Positions 25,977-33,507 of a stretch of DNA of 33,507 nt are shown here, piece after piece (the stretch's first letter is position 1; every line of letters begins with the position of its first letter). Where the stretch lies: assembly GCA_002730315.1 (NCBI GenBank), contig PBZW01000062.1, positions 1 through 33,507 on the forward strand. The letters run 5' to 3'. Source of the DNA: Fidelibacterota bacterium (GTDB taxonomy: Bacteria; Fidelibacterota; Marinisomatia; Marinisomatales; TCS55). A program made the translations under genes and the position numbers. The notes under the pieces are model-generated. The model did no database searches. It was given only the letters and a program-made list of their open reading frames with translations, and was not told the origin of the DNA.

Positions 25977-26389
25977 ATCTGAGCCGGCCTGTAAGCCGAG
26001 TTTTGTCCCTCCCATCTGCCAGCTGGCGGATGAGAATCAGTGGTCATTCCTCTGGGCCCAACATCACTGTCGGGATCAAGCAATCTACCCGCCCCTATTT
26101 GCGACGCGAACAACGTCTCGGAGCCTATTCGATCTTGCACCGGATGGGGTTTACCAAGCTCCCCGATTTGCAACGGGGACTGGTGGTCTCTTACACCACC
26201 GTTTCACCTTTATCCCGACATTTTTAATATCGGGAAAGTCTGCTTTCTGCTGCACTATCCATAACCCACCGTAATGGGCCTCCTCCCGTTAGGAGGCATC
26301 CTGTTCTGCGGTGCCCGGACTTTCCTCCCTGAACTGCTCCCGACACACGTGTCAAGACAGTTCAGAGTAACCACTCAGCCGACTCAGAT
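25977..26389 (-). ncRNA. rnpB: RNase P RNA (bacterial type A)
   Basis: Minus strand contains the universal cores CAGGGAGGAAAGTCCGGGC, GATAGTGCAGCAGAAAGCAGACTTTC, GGTAAACCCCATCCGGTGCAAGATCGAATAGG, CCCAGAGGAATGACCACTG, GACAAAACTCGGCTTACAGGCCGGCTCAG. Terminal P1 pairing ATCTGAGTCGGC / GCCGGCTCAGAT defines the ends. Confidence 0.97.
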
Positions 26390-26436
26390 TGTCAAATAAC
26401 GGTGTAATTTACTTTATTTATGAAATATAATAAAAA

Positions 26437-27147
26437 TCAATCATTTTCTGCAGGCCAGTACAGGAAGCGGCTACATACATCACAGGTTTGCAGGTTTTTA
26501 CTTTGCTTCAATTCAGCAATTTTTTGGGGCGGAACAATTGATCCGCAGCCTCCACAAGATGTACCAAATGTTTCGACAACAGCCATGCCATCCCGCGCTG
26601 CAAAAACACGATCATATTTTGAAATAATTGGAGCTGAAATATCTTTAATTATATTTAATCGTTCTTCTTCCAGATTGTTTTTCTCTTCTGAAGACTCTGC
26701 AATTAATGTTTCTAAATTTGTTTTCCTTGTATGGAGGTCGGCAGTTAATGATTCTAAATTATTTTCCCGTTCTTCTGTTTCGCTGGAAAGATTATCCTTT
26801 TCTTCTACCAGTTCGAGTTCATTCAATTCGATATTGTTTAATTCTTCCTTAAGAAAATCTATTTCCTGGGATAAGGCATCGTATTGCCTGTTTGTTTTTA
26901 CCAAAAATAACTGATCTTTCAACTTATCGATTTTAACTGTAAGACTTTTTACTTGTAGATCTTTTTTGGATACCTCAAGATCTATTTTCTTAATTCGACT
27001 TTTACGCTGCTCAATGTCTCCTTGCAGTTGTTGTTCCTCTTTGGTCAGTTCATCGACTTTTACAGGCAAGTCACCCAGTAATTCACTGATTTCCAGTAAT
27101 TGGGTATCAACATCCTGTAATTCAACCAATGAAGATGTTGTATTCAT
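26437..27147 (-). CDS. Coiled-coil protein with C-terminal C4-type zinc ribbon (zf-RING_7 family)
   Basis: Coiled coil LLEISELLGDLPVKVDELTKEEQQLQGDIEQRKSRIKKID..., KTNRQYDALSQEIDFLKEELNNIE, C-terminal SCGGCGSIVPPQKIAELKQSKNLQTCDVCSRFLYW. Confidence 0.92.
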   Translation of the reverse strand: MNTTSSLVELQDVDTQLLEISELLGDLPVKVDELTKEEQQLQGDIEQRKSRIKKIDLEVSKKDLQVKSLTVKIDKLKDQLFLVKTNRQYDALSQEIDFLKEELNNIELNELELVEEKDNLSSETEERENNLESLTADLHTRKTNLETLIAESSEEKNNLEEERLNIIKDISAPIISKYDRVFAARDGMAVVETFGTSCGGCGSIVPPQKIAELKQSKNLQTCDVCSRFLYWPAEND

Positions 27148-27169
27148 TTAATGTCTCCTATGCAGATAC

Positions 27170-27196
27170 AAAAAATGCACCTGTGCAGGTGCATTT
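27170..27196 (-). terminator. Rho-independent terminator of sat-cysC
   Basis: Minus strand AAATGCACCTG-CA-CAGGTGCATTTTTTG: 11-bp perfect stem followed by a T run. Confidence 0.8.
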
Positions 27197-27313
27197 GAAA
27201 ATTGGTTGGAAAAAGTGTTCCGAGGTGTTCGATCCATGTTCAATTGAGAACACCCCTTTCTCTTCGGATTATCTTATTCATGTAGCCTAGGAGTTTAAGC
27301 ATAATTCGTATTA

Positions 27314-29020
27314 TTATAAATAACCCATTTCTTTGATTTGGGCTAAAATCTTTTCAACAAGAATATCAGGTGAAATATTTGCAGATGTTATTTCAATTTC
27401 AGGATTTTCCGGTTCTTCATAAGGATCATCAATTCCCGTAAATTGCTTCAGTTTTCCTTCGCGGGCTAAGGCATATAATCCTTTCACATCTCGTTCTTCG
27501 CAGACTTCCAATGATGTATCCACGTATACTTCGATAAATCCACCCAGGGGAGCTATTAATTCACGGTTGAAGCGGCGGTCTGACTTATAAGGTGCAATGG
27601 GCGCACACAGAGCAATACCGCCGTTTTTGGTGATCTCACTGGCCACAAAACCAATACGGCGCACGTTTAATTTGCGGTGTTCCTGGGAAAAACCCAATTC
27701 ACTTGAAAGATGGGTGCGTACAATATCACCGTCCAATAGTGTTACGGGCCGCCGGCCGTCTTCCATTAGTTTGACCATCAGTCCATTGGCCAGGGTCGAT
27801 TTGCCCGACCCTGAAAGGCCTGTGAAGAAAACAGTAAAACCGCGCTTATCCAGCGCCGGCCGAAAGCGCCGCAATTCGTCGACAACTTCTGGATATGAAA
27901 ACCATTCAGGAATTTCTTCATCATTGCGGAGGCGACTGCGCAGTTCTGTCCCGGAAATCATTTGAAATTCATCATTTTCTGCCAACTCGTCCTTGGGTAA
28001 ATATTTTTCCTTTGCGGGTACGTAGACCATTAAGCGGAAAGGAACCATTTTGATGCCCAGTTCTTCTTCATGTTCTTTCAGCAAATCCTGGGCGTCATAG
28101 GGACCATAGAATGGCTGGCCGTCTTTGCCAGCACCCGGACTGGCATGATCACGGCCTACAATGAACATATTACAGCCGTAATTCTTGCGGATGATGGCGT
28201 GCCACAGCGCTTCCCGTGGTCCGGCCATGCGCATAGCCAATGGCAATAAACTTAATAGTGCTGAATTTTCCGGGTATTTTTCCAGAACATGCTGATAACA
28301 CCTTACACGGGTATAATGATCCACATCCCCGGGTTTGGTTAAGCCAACGACTGGATGAATGAGGATTTTGGCGTCATGTTCTGCTGCAGCGCGCTTGGTT
28401 AATTCCACATGGGCCCTATGCATGGGATTTCTTGTTTGAAAAGCCACCACATTTTCCCAGCCATTCTGCGCAAATATTTCACGTGCTTGCCGGGGCGTGT
28501 GGCGCAGTTCCTTGTAATCATACTGCTTGGGCAGCATGAGCCCTGTTACAGACCCCCCAACATAAACAGGGTTGGATTCGTTTAATAAATAATTAACTGC
28601 CGGGTGGCTTTCATCTGTTGTAAGTAATATTTTTTCAGCTTCTTCTGTTTTATTAGGGCTCCAGATGGATCCCACAGTCATAACAGCGACGATAAATCCT
28701 TCTTTATCTTTTAGAGAAAATTCAGCACTAACATTTATTGTGGATGAGAATTCTTCAGTTACATCAAGTGTGATGGGTATGGGCCATATGGTTCCATCCT
28801 CAAGGCGCATGTTCTCCAGCACGGTGTTGTAATCACCTTCATTCAAAAAGCCGGTTAATGGTGAAAAACCGCCATTAAGGATCATTTCCAGGTCGCAGAT
28901 CTGGCGGTCATTCAGCGTCCAGGAAGGCAGTGCTTTCGCTTTCTGCTTCAATACTGCGGATGCATCGCTGTCCACGACTAAATAACGCAGTTTTCCGCCG
29001 TGTGGTTCAATTAAAGACAT
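27314..29020 (-). CDS. Bifunctional sulfate adenylyltransferase / adenylylsulfate kinase (ATP sulfurylase-APS kinase fusion)
   Basis: N-terminal MILNGGFSPLTGFLNEGDY, VAFQTRNPMHRAHVELTKRAA, GRDHASPGAGKDGQPFYGPYDAQ; C-terminal APS kinase FTGLSGSGKSTLANGLMVKL, TLLDGDIVRTHLSSELGFSQEHR. Confidence 0.96.
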   Translation of the reverse strand: MSLIEPHGGKLRYLVVDSDASAVLKQKAKALPSWTLNDRQICDLEMILNGGFSPLTGFLNEGDYNTVLENMRLEDGTIWPIPITLDVTEEFSSTINVSAEFSLKDKEGFIVAVMTVGSIWSPNKTEEAEKILLTTDESHPAVNYLLNESNPVYVGGSVTGLMLPKQYDYKELRHTPRQAREIFAQNGWENVVAFQTRNPMHRAHVELTKRAAAEHDAKILIHPVVGLTKPGDVDHYTRVRCYQHVLEKYPENSALLSLLPLAMRMAGPREALWHAIIRKNYGCNMFIVGRDHASPGAGKDGQPFYGPYDAQDLLKEHEEELGIKMVPFRLMVYVPAKEKYLPKDELAENDEFQMISGTELRSRLRNDEEIPEWFSYPEVVDELRRFRPALDKRGFTVFFTGLSGSGKSTLANGLMVKLMEDGRRPVTLLDGDIVRTHLSSELGFSQEHRKLNVRRIGFVASEITKNGGIALCAPIAPYKSDRRFNRELIAPLGGFIEVYVDTSLEVCEERDVKGLYALAREGKLKQFTGIDDPYEEPENPEIEITSANISPDILVEKILAQIKEMGYL

Positions 29021-29071
29021 AATTTTTCAGAATGAATGTTAATATAATTGATTAATAAAGGGGCGGAAGTT

Positions 29072-29116
29072 ATGAAGAAAAAGAACAACTCTAAACGAAT
29101 CCTTTTACGTGTCTAA
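29072..29116 (+). CDS. Candidate 14-aa leader peptide MKKKNNSKRILLRV overlapping the start of the next ORF
   Basis: ATG preceded by the purine-rich GGGGCGGAAG; its stop (29114-29116) overlaps the GTG-initiated start region of the 29109 ORF. Not in the ORF track because of its length. Confidence 0.35.
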   Translation: MKKKNNSKRILLRV

Positions 29117-29765
29117 ATTATCATTAATGAAAAAGGCAGTTTTCCTATTGTTGGTATTATCAAGCGCTCTATACTTCGTTCAACACAGCTGGTTTTCCGC
29201 TACTGATACGGCTCAATCTTTAACAAAATTGAACAATGATTTAAAAGAGATGGCTACGTCGCCACATAAAGATCTATACCAGGAAGAAATACAAAAATTA
29301 GCTTTTCGGCTGCAACAGGAGCCTTATGTCCAATTAAACCAACGCTACAGCAGGAAAATACTAACTGCTGTACAAACCAAGAATAAAACTGAAGAATTGG
29401 TTCAAGTTGTACCAAATGATTTGAAGTCTGAGGTGGTAAATGAAGAATCTTTAAAATACACGATTCAGCGTACTGAACAATTGTCAGGTTCGTTCCAGCA
29501 AGCAAAAATATATGCCACTGTTAATAGCAGGGATAAAGGAGTTTTAAAATTATTATGCCGGGAAATCCAGGAACAATATTCTGGTTACAACAGTTTGGTC
29601 ATTTGTTTATACAGAGCAACTGAAACAGGAATTGCCCTGGCCAAAGGAAATAATGTGCAATATTCCGAACAGGATATTATAAATACATGGCTTGTTTTTT
29701 ATTCATACCATCCCGTTGAAGGAGATTATTTTGATGGTGAACCTGGAAAATACCTAAAGATGTGA
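29109..29765 (+). CDS. Hypothetical membrane-anchored protein
   Basis: N-terminal TM MKKAVFLLLVLSSALYFV; no family recognised for the C-terminal AKIYATVNSRDKGVLKLLCREIQEQYSGYNSLVICLYRATETGIALA..TWLVFYSYHPVEGDYFDG. Start is GTG 29109 or ATG 29127. Confidence 0.7.
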   Translation: MSKLSLMKKAVFLLLVLSSALYFVQHSWFSATDTAQSLTKLNNDLKEMATSPHKDLYQEEIQKLAFRLQQEPYVQLNQRYSRKILTAVQTKNKTEELVQVVPNDLKSEVVNEESLKYTIQRTEQLSGSFQQAKIYATVNSRDKGVLKLLCREIQEQYSGYNSLVICLYRATETGIALAKGNNVQYSEQDIINTWLVFYSYHPVEGDYFDGEPGKYLKM

Positions 29766-30029
29766 TATGGATCCATCTACACAATATAACAATTGCTACG
29801 ATGGACAAGTGTTAGATGTTGGACGTAATAGCAGCAGTGGCTGTGCGTAATGAAATTAAATTGAAGATTTTTGATTGAATAAAGTTATCCAAAGTTTATA
29901 ATTGAAAATATTGAACAAAAATGAAACAATACAAATATATAAAAATTGATAGTGAATAATCAATATAACGTTTTAGCTTTACTTTTTGTAATACATGATT
30001 AATTTCAATTTTTATCACCCAGGAACAAA

Positions 30030-32360
30030 ATGCGGACACTACTCATAATTCTAATGCTTTTTTCCGGCTTATTTAGCCAGAATGCAGCAGAAATCAAGAA
30101 ACAGATCAAGAAATCGGGCTTATCCGAAACCCAAATTCGGCAGTTGGCCAAACAGCGGGGTATGACCGATGCGGAAATTGACGCTAAAGCTCAAGACCTT
30201 GGAATTACTTCGCAGTCAAGGGGTGATATATCTGCACAACAGGAATTTGATGGTATAACACCATTCTTACCATTTGAAAGTGTTATTCAACTTCCGGCAG
30301 ATACCATTTTTGTCGAGGTTCCAATACAAGGTGATCTGCGTTATTTCGGTTATGACATGTTTCAAAGGGATCCAGCTATTTTCCAGGGATCAGGCCTGGG
30401 GGCGTTGGACCCGGGATATAACATTGGGCCTGGTGATGAAATCATCATTATGCTTTGGGGTGAAACTCAATTTCGTCAAGTGTTAATTGTTGACCGTGAA
30501 GGATTTGTTTTTATTCCGGAAGTGGGCCAAGTGTTTGTGAATGGATTAACCATGAACTTGCTGGAATCAAAATTATTTAAAGTTCTTTCTCAAAAATACT
30601 CAAGCCTGATAGCTGCCAATGGCGGAAACCCAACTACATTTCTGGATGTAAGTCTGGGCAACCTGCGGCCCTTGCGCATTCTCGTGGTCGGAGAAGTTAA
30701 TCAACCGGGAGCGTACCAAGTTAGTCCCGCCACTACAATTTTTACTTCCCTTTACTATTTTAATGGACCGAAACCTTTGGGAAGCTTGCGGGATATTCGT
30801 TTAATCAGAAATAGCAAAACAACTGCGTCTATTGATTTTTATGACTACCTGCTTTCAGGTAAAAAAATGAATGATTTACGTCTGCAATTGGATGATACGA
30901 TATTTATTCCTCCTAGAGGAAAAACAGTTACAATAAATGGAGAAATCAACCGTCCTGCCATCTATGAATTGAAAGATAAAGAAGGGTTACTGGATTTGGT
31001 TAGTATTGCAGGAGATTTTACCACAAAAGCGCATTTGGATCGGATACAAATTGATCGCATTGTTCCTGCCGAACAAAGAAAAACCCTGGGCATGGAGCGC
31101 ATGGTGATTGATGTTAATATGAATCACTTGCAAGCCGTCGGTACCCATTTAGAGTTGCTGGATGGAGATACTATTATTGTTTTTCCTGTACAAGATTTAA
31201 GAGAAAATTATGTAGACATTTCCGGGAATGTATCCAGGCCGGGGAGATACGAAATCAAGGAAAAATTAAAAGTAAATGACTTGGTTGAACTGGCCGATGG
31301 AATTATTAGTGATACCTATTTGGAAATGGCGCACTTGGTTCGCTTTAACAACGATTTAACAAGAGAAATGTTTGAACTGCACTTGGGTCAGGCACTCCAG
31401 AAAAATGAACAGGATAATATGGTTTTACAACCTCACGACAGCTTAATTATATTTAACAAAAATAATATTCTAAATGCCTTTAAATCCGTGAACATTCTTG
31501 GAGCTGTAAAATCACCCGGTGAATATATATTCTACGATAGAATGACTATTAATGAACTGCTTGTCCAGGCAGGAGGTTTTGCCAAAAATGTATACAAGGT
31601 AAAACTGGAAGTAATGCGGGTAGACCCGCAAACCACAAGTTTAAACAAATTTGGTAATTCCTTGGAAATGCAGGACTTTGTAACCATTGAAGAATTTGGG
31701 CAAATTTCTCAAAATGAAAAGTTCAATACTTTACAACCCCATGATATTGTGTTTGTCCGTGCAGATCCTAATTTCAAACTAAATCAATTAGTGAGTGTTA
31801 CCGGTGCAGTAACATTCCCTGGTGAATATGCTTTATTGTCACCGAAAGAACATGTGTCTGATTTAGTTAAGCGTGCAGGCGGAATTACACAGGATGCTTA
31901 CCCGGAAGCATCAGCTCTAATTCGGGACAGCATTGAAGTGAATATTGATTTATTAAAAATTATGAAAAATCCAGGATCAAACATTGATTTTAATGTTTTA
32001 TCAGGGGATGAAATACATATCTATAAGCATCCCAATATGGTTTTTATTTATGGAGAGGTCAATAACTCCGGAGCATATAAATATATACCAGGTCGTTCGG
32101 TGAACAAATATATAAATGAAGCGGGTGGATATTCATCGAAAGCTGATAGAAGAGATGTCTCCATTCGCTACCCAAACGGTGAAGGTGGTGAAATCAAAAG
32201 GTTTTGGTTTTCCCCTTCAGTAATGGATGGCTCTATCATTTCTGTTGCCACAGAAGAACGGGAAGAAATTAACAGAACTGAATTGGCTAAGGAAATTGCT
32301 TCTATACTTTCTGACTTCGCTCAAATAGCCTTGACACTTGCTTTAATTGCAAATATGTAG
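30030..32360 (+). CDS. Polysaccharide export outer-membrane protein (Wza/SLBB family) with multiple SLBB repeats
   Basis: Signal peptide; ..LDPGYNIGPGDEIIIMLWGETQFRQVLIVDREGFVFIPEVGQVFVNGLT (Poly_export); repeated SLBB motifs VGEVNQPGAY, NGEINRPAIY, SGNVSRPGRY, LGAVKSPGEY, TGAVTFPGEY, YGEVNNSGAY. Confidence 0.94.
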   Translation: MRTLLIILMLFSGLFSQNAAEIKKQIKKSGLSETQIRQLAKQRGMTDAEIDAKAQDLGITSQSRGDISAQQEFDGITPFLPFESVIQLPADTIFVEVPIQGDLRYFGYDMFQRDPAIFQGSGLGALDPGYNIGPGDEIIIMLWGETQFRQVLIVDREGFVFIPEVGQVFVNGLTMNLLESKLFKVLSQKYSSLIAANGGNPTTFLDVSLGNLRPLRILVVGEVNQPGAYQVSPATTIFTSLYYFNGPKPLGSLRDIRLIRNSKTTASIDFYDYLLSGKKMNDLRLQLDDTIFIPPRGKTVTINGEINRPAIYELKDKEGLLDLVSIAGDFTTKAHLDRIQIDRIVPAEQRKTLGMERMVIDVNMNHLQAVGTHLELLDGDTIIVFPVQDLRENYVDISGNVSRPGRYEIKEKLKVNDLVELADGIISDTYLEMAHLVRFNNDLTREMFELHLGQALQKNEQDNMVLQPHDSLIIFNKNNILNAFKSVNILGAVKSPGEYIFYDRMTINELLVQAGGFAKNVYKVKLEVMRVDPQTTSLNKFGNSLEMQDFVTIEEFGQISQNEKFNTLQPHDIVFVRADPNFKLNQLVSVTGAVTFPGEYALLSPKEHVSDLVKRAGGITQDAYPEASALIRDSIEVNIDLLKIMKNPGSNIDFNVLSGDEIHIYKHPNMVFIYGEVNNSGAYKYIPGRSVNKYINEAGGYSSKADRRDVSIRYPNGEGGEIKRFWFSPSVMDGSIISVATEEREEINRTELAKEIASILSDFAQIALTLALIANM

Positions 32361-32381
32361 GTGGTTAATAGTATTTAAATA

Positions 32382-33467
32382 ATGGACGAACAGCAGTACC
32401 CTCCCCAACCACCGCAGCAGCCGCAGTATTATTACGAAGAGGATACCATTTCCCTGTCAGATATTCTCCTTGTTTTAGCTAAACAGCTGAAGCTGCTGAT
32501 TATTACGCCACTAGTGTTCGGAGTTATCACTGCATTTTATGTCTTATTTATGGTTGGTCCCACATATGTATCATCAGCCAAAATCATGTCGTCCAGTGGT
32601 GGCAGTTCTACGTCGCAACTGCAGGGTTTGGCAGCACAATTTGGAGTTGCAGTTCCGGGCGGTAGTGAAGGTGCTCAATGGGTTTACCCGGAAATCGTAA
32701 AAAGCAGAACACTAGCAAAATCTGTATTGAAAAGAAAATTTGATACGGAAAAATATGGTCCGCAAAAATCCCTGCTACAGATATTGACTTATGGAGATGA
32801 AGAACCGACTGTCAGCATTGATACATTGGAGATACATGGGGCAAATGCATTAATCGACATGATTGAAATTGAAAGTCAAGGCTCTTTCTACAATCTATCG
32901 GTAAGTACATTTGAGCCGCAGTTTGCTGCGGATCTTTGTGCTGTACTTATCGAAGAACTTGATCGGCACCAGCGTGCATACAAAACAGAAAAAGTGAAAG
33001 AAACGCGGCTGTTTATCGAAGGGCGTATAGTTGATGTTCAAAAAGAACTGGAAGAAGCTGAAGAAGCATTAAAAGATTTTGTTGATCGAAATCGTCAAAT
33101 ACAGGGATCACCGGCATTATTACTGGAACAGCAGCGGCTGACCAGGGAGGCGTCTGTTTTAACGGGTGTTTTTACCACTCTTAAGCAGCAGCTGGAAATG
33201 ACCAAGATCGATGAAGTAAAGGAATCTGCTCTTGTTCAAGTCCTTGACCCTCCAGAAGCTCCATTATACCGGGATAAACCGAAAAGAAAACTCTCTGTTT
33301 TATTATCGCTTATACTAGGTTTTGGATTTGCAGTTGTTGTGGCTTTTGTAAAAGAATATGCCAGCAACAGTGATGATGAAGAAAAAGGGAAACTGCGAGA
33401 GATTACTGAACTGACTAAGTCGAATATTGCTGATCTGCTTCCGTTTAGAAAAAAGAAGCAGTTTTAA
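32382..33467 (+). CDS. Wzz/chain-length determinant (polysaccharide copolymerase) family protein
   Basis: ISLSDILLVLAKQLKLLIITPLVFGVITAFYVLFMVGPTYVSSAKI N-terminal TM, coiled coil, C-terminal LDPPEAPLYRDKPKRKLSVLLSLILGFGFAVVVAFVKEY. No kinase domain. Confidence 0.93.
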   Translation: MDEQQYPPQPPQQPQYYYEEDTISLSDILLVLAKQLKLLIITPLVFGVITAFYVLFMVGPTYVSSAKIMSSSGGSSTSQLQGLAAQFGVAVPGGSEGAQWVYPEIVKSRTLAKSVLKRKFDTEKYGPQKSLLQILTYGDEEPTVSIDTLEIHGANALIDMIEIESQGSFYNLSVSTFEPQFAADLCAVLIEELDRHQRAYKTEKVKETRLFIEGRIVDVQKELEEAEEALKDFVDRNRQIQGSPALLLEQQRLTREASVLTGVFTTLKQQLEMTKIDEVKESALVQVLDPPEAPLYRDKPKRKLSVLLSLILGFGFAVVVAFVKEYASNSDDEEKGKLREITELTKSNIADLLPFRKKKQF

Positions 33468-33480
33468 TTTTTAGAAAATA

Positions 33481-33507
33481 TCGTCATTCCGAGGAATAGA
33501 ATGACGA
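33481..33507. repeat. Palindromic repeat unit TCGTCATTC-CGAGGAATA-GAATGACGA (may continue past the window)
   Basis: Perfect 9-bp inverted arms 33481-33489 / 33499-33507, in non-coding sequence after the Wzz-like gene. Confidence 0.7.

Noticed and set aside
25915-26274. ORFs of 119, 76, 74 and 74 aa across 25.9-26.3 kb
   Set aside because: They overlap the RNase P RNA, which explains this sequence.
1-33507. CRISPR array, tRNA genes, prophage, transposase, toxin-antitoxin or classical defence system
   Set aside because: I looked for repeat-spacer periodicity, cloverleaf-like conserved arms and recognisable protein families in ORFs and spacers and found none.

Overview
This 33.5 kb window looks like a mostly housekeeping bacterial chromosome segment. 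FCB-group (Bacteroidetes/Marinimicrobia-like) affiliation is an inference from family content only. Left block, minus strand: rsmA (cut by the window edge), tatD, a short interrupted ORF region, metG, holB and an EnvC-like coiled-coil/LytM protein. Next, on plus, is a stand-alone cyclic-nucleotide-binding domain coupled to an AI-2E/PerM-type permease. A large minus-strand outer-membrane/TPR/BamE-like protein follows, divergent from a plus-strand cluster DUF4159 - giant coiled-coil membrane protein (DUF4175-like) - TPR - secreted 'asparagine synthetase B-like' protein - Ser/Thr dehydratase - GNAT - YjbQ. A minus-strand operon then runs Zn-ribbon protein / rnpB (RNase P RNA) / recJ / fabH / acyl-CoA dehydrogenase / pgpH / ybeY / mazG. 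The right end has a fused sat-cysC (PAPS synthesis), a small unknown membrane-anchored protein and the start of a polysaccharide export locus (SLBB/Wza-like, Wzz-like), ending in a palindromic repeat. The best candidates for under-described biology are the DUF4159/DUF4175/TPR/AsnB-like envelope cluster with its divergent OMP-TPR-BamE partner, the rnpB-recJ arrangement, the cNMP-domain/permease pair, the uncharacterised gene with candidate micro-ORFs on both flanks next to sat-cysC, and the interrupted ORF between metG and tatD. No CRISPR array, tRNA, transposase or phage gene was recognised. All family calls are by eye from translated motifs; no database search was run.
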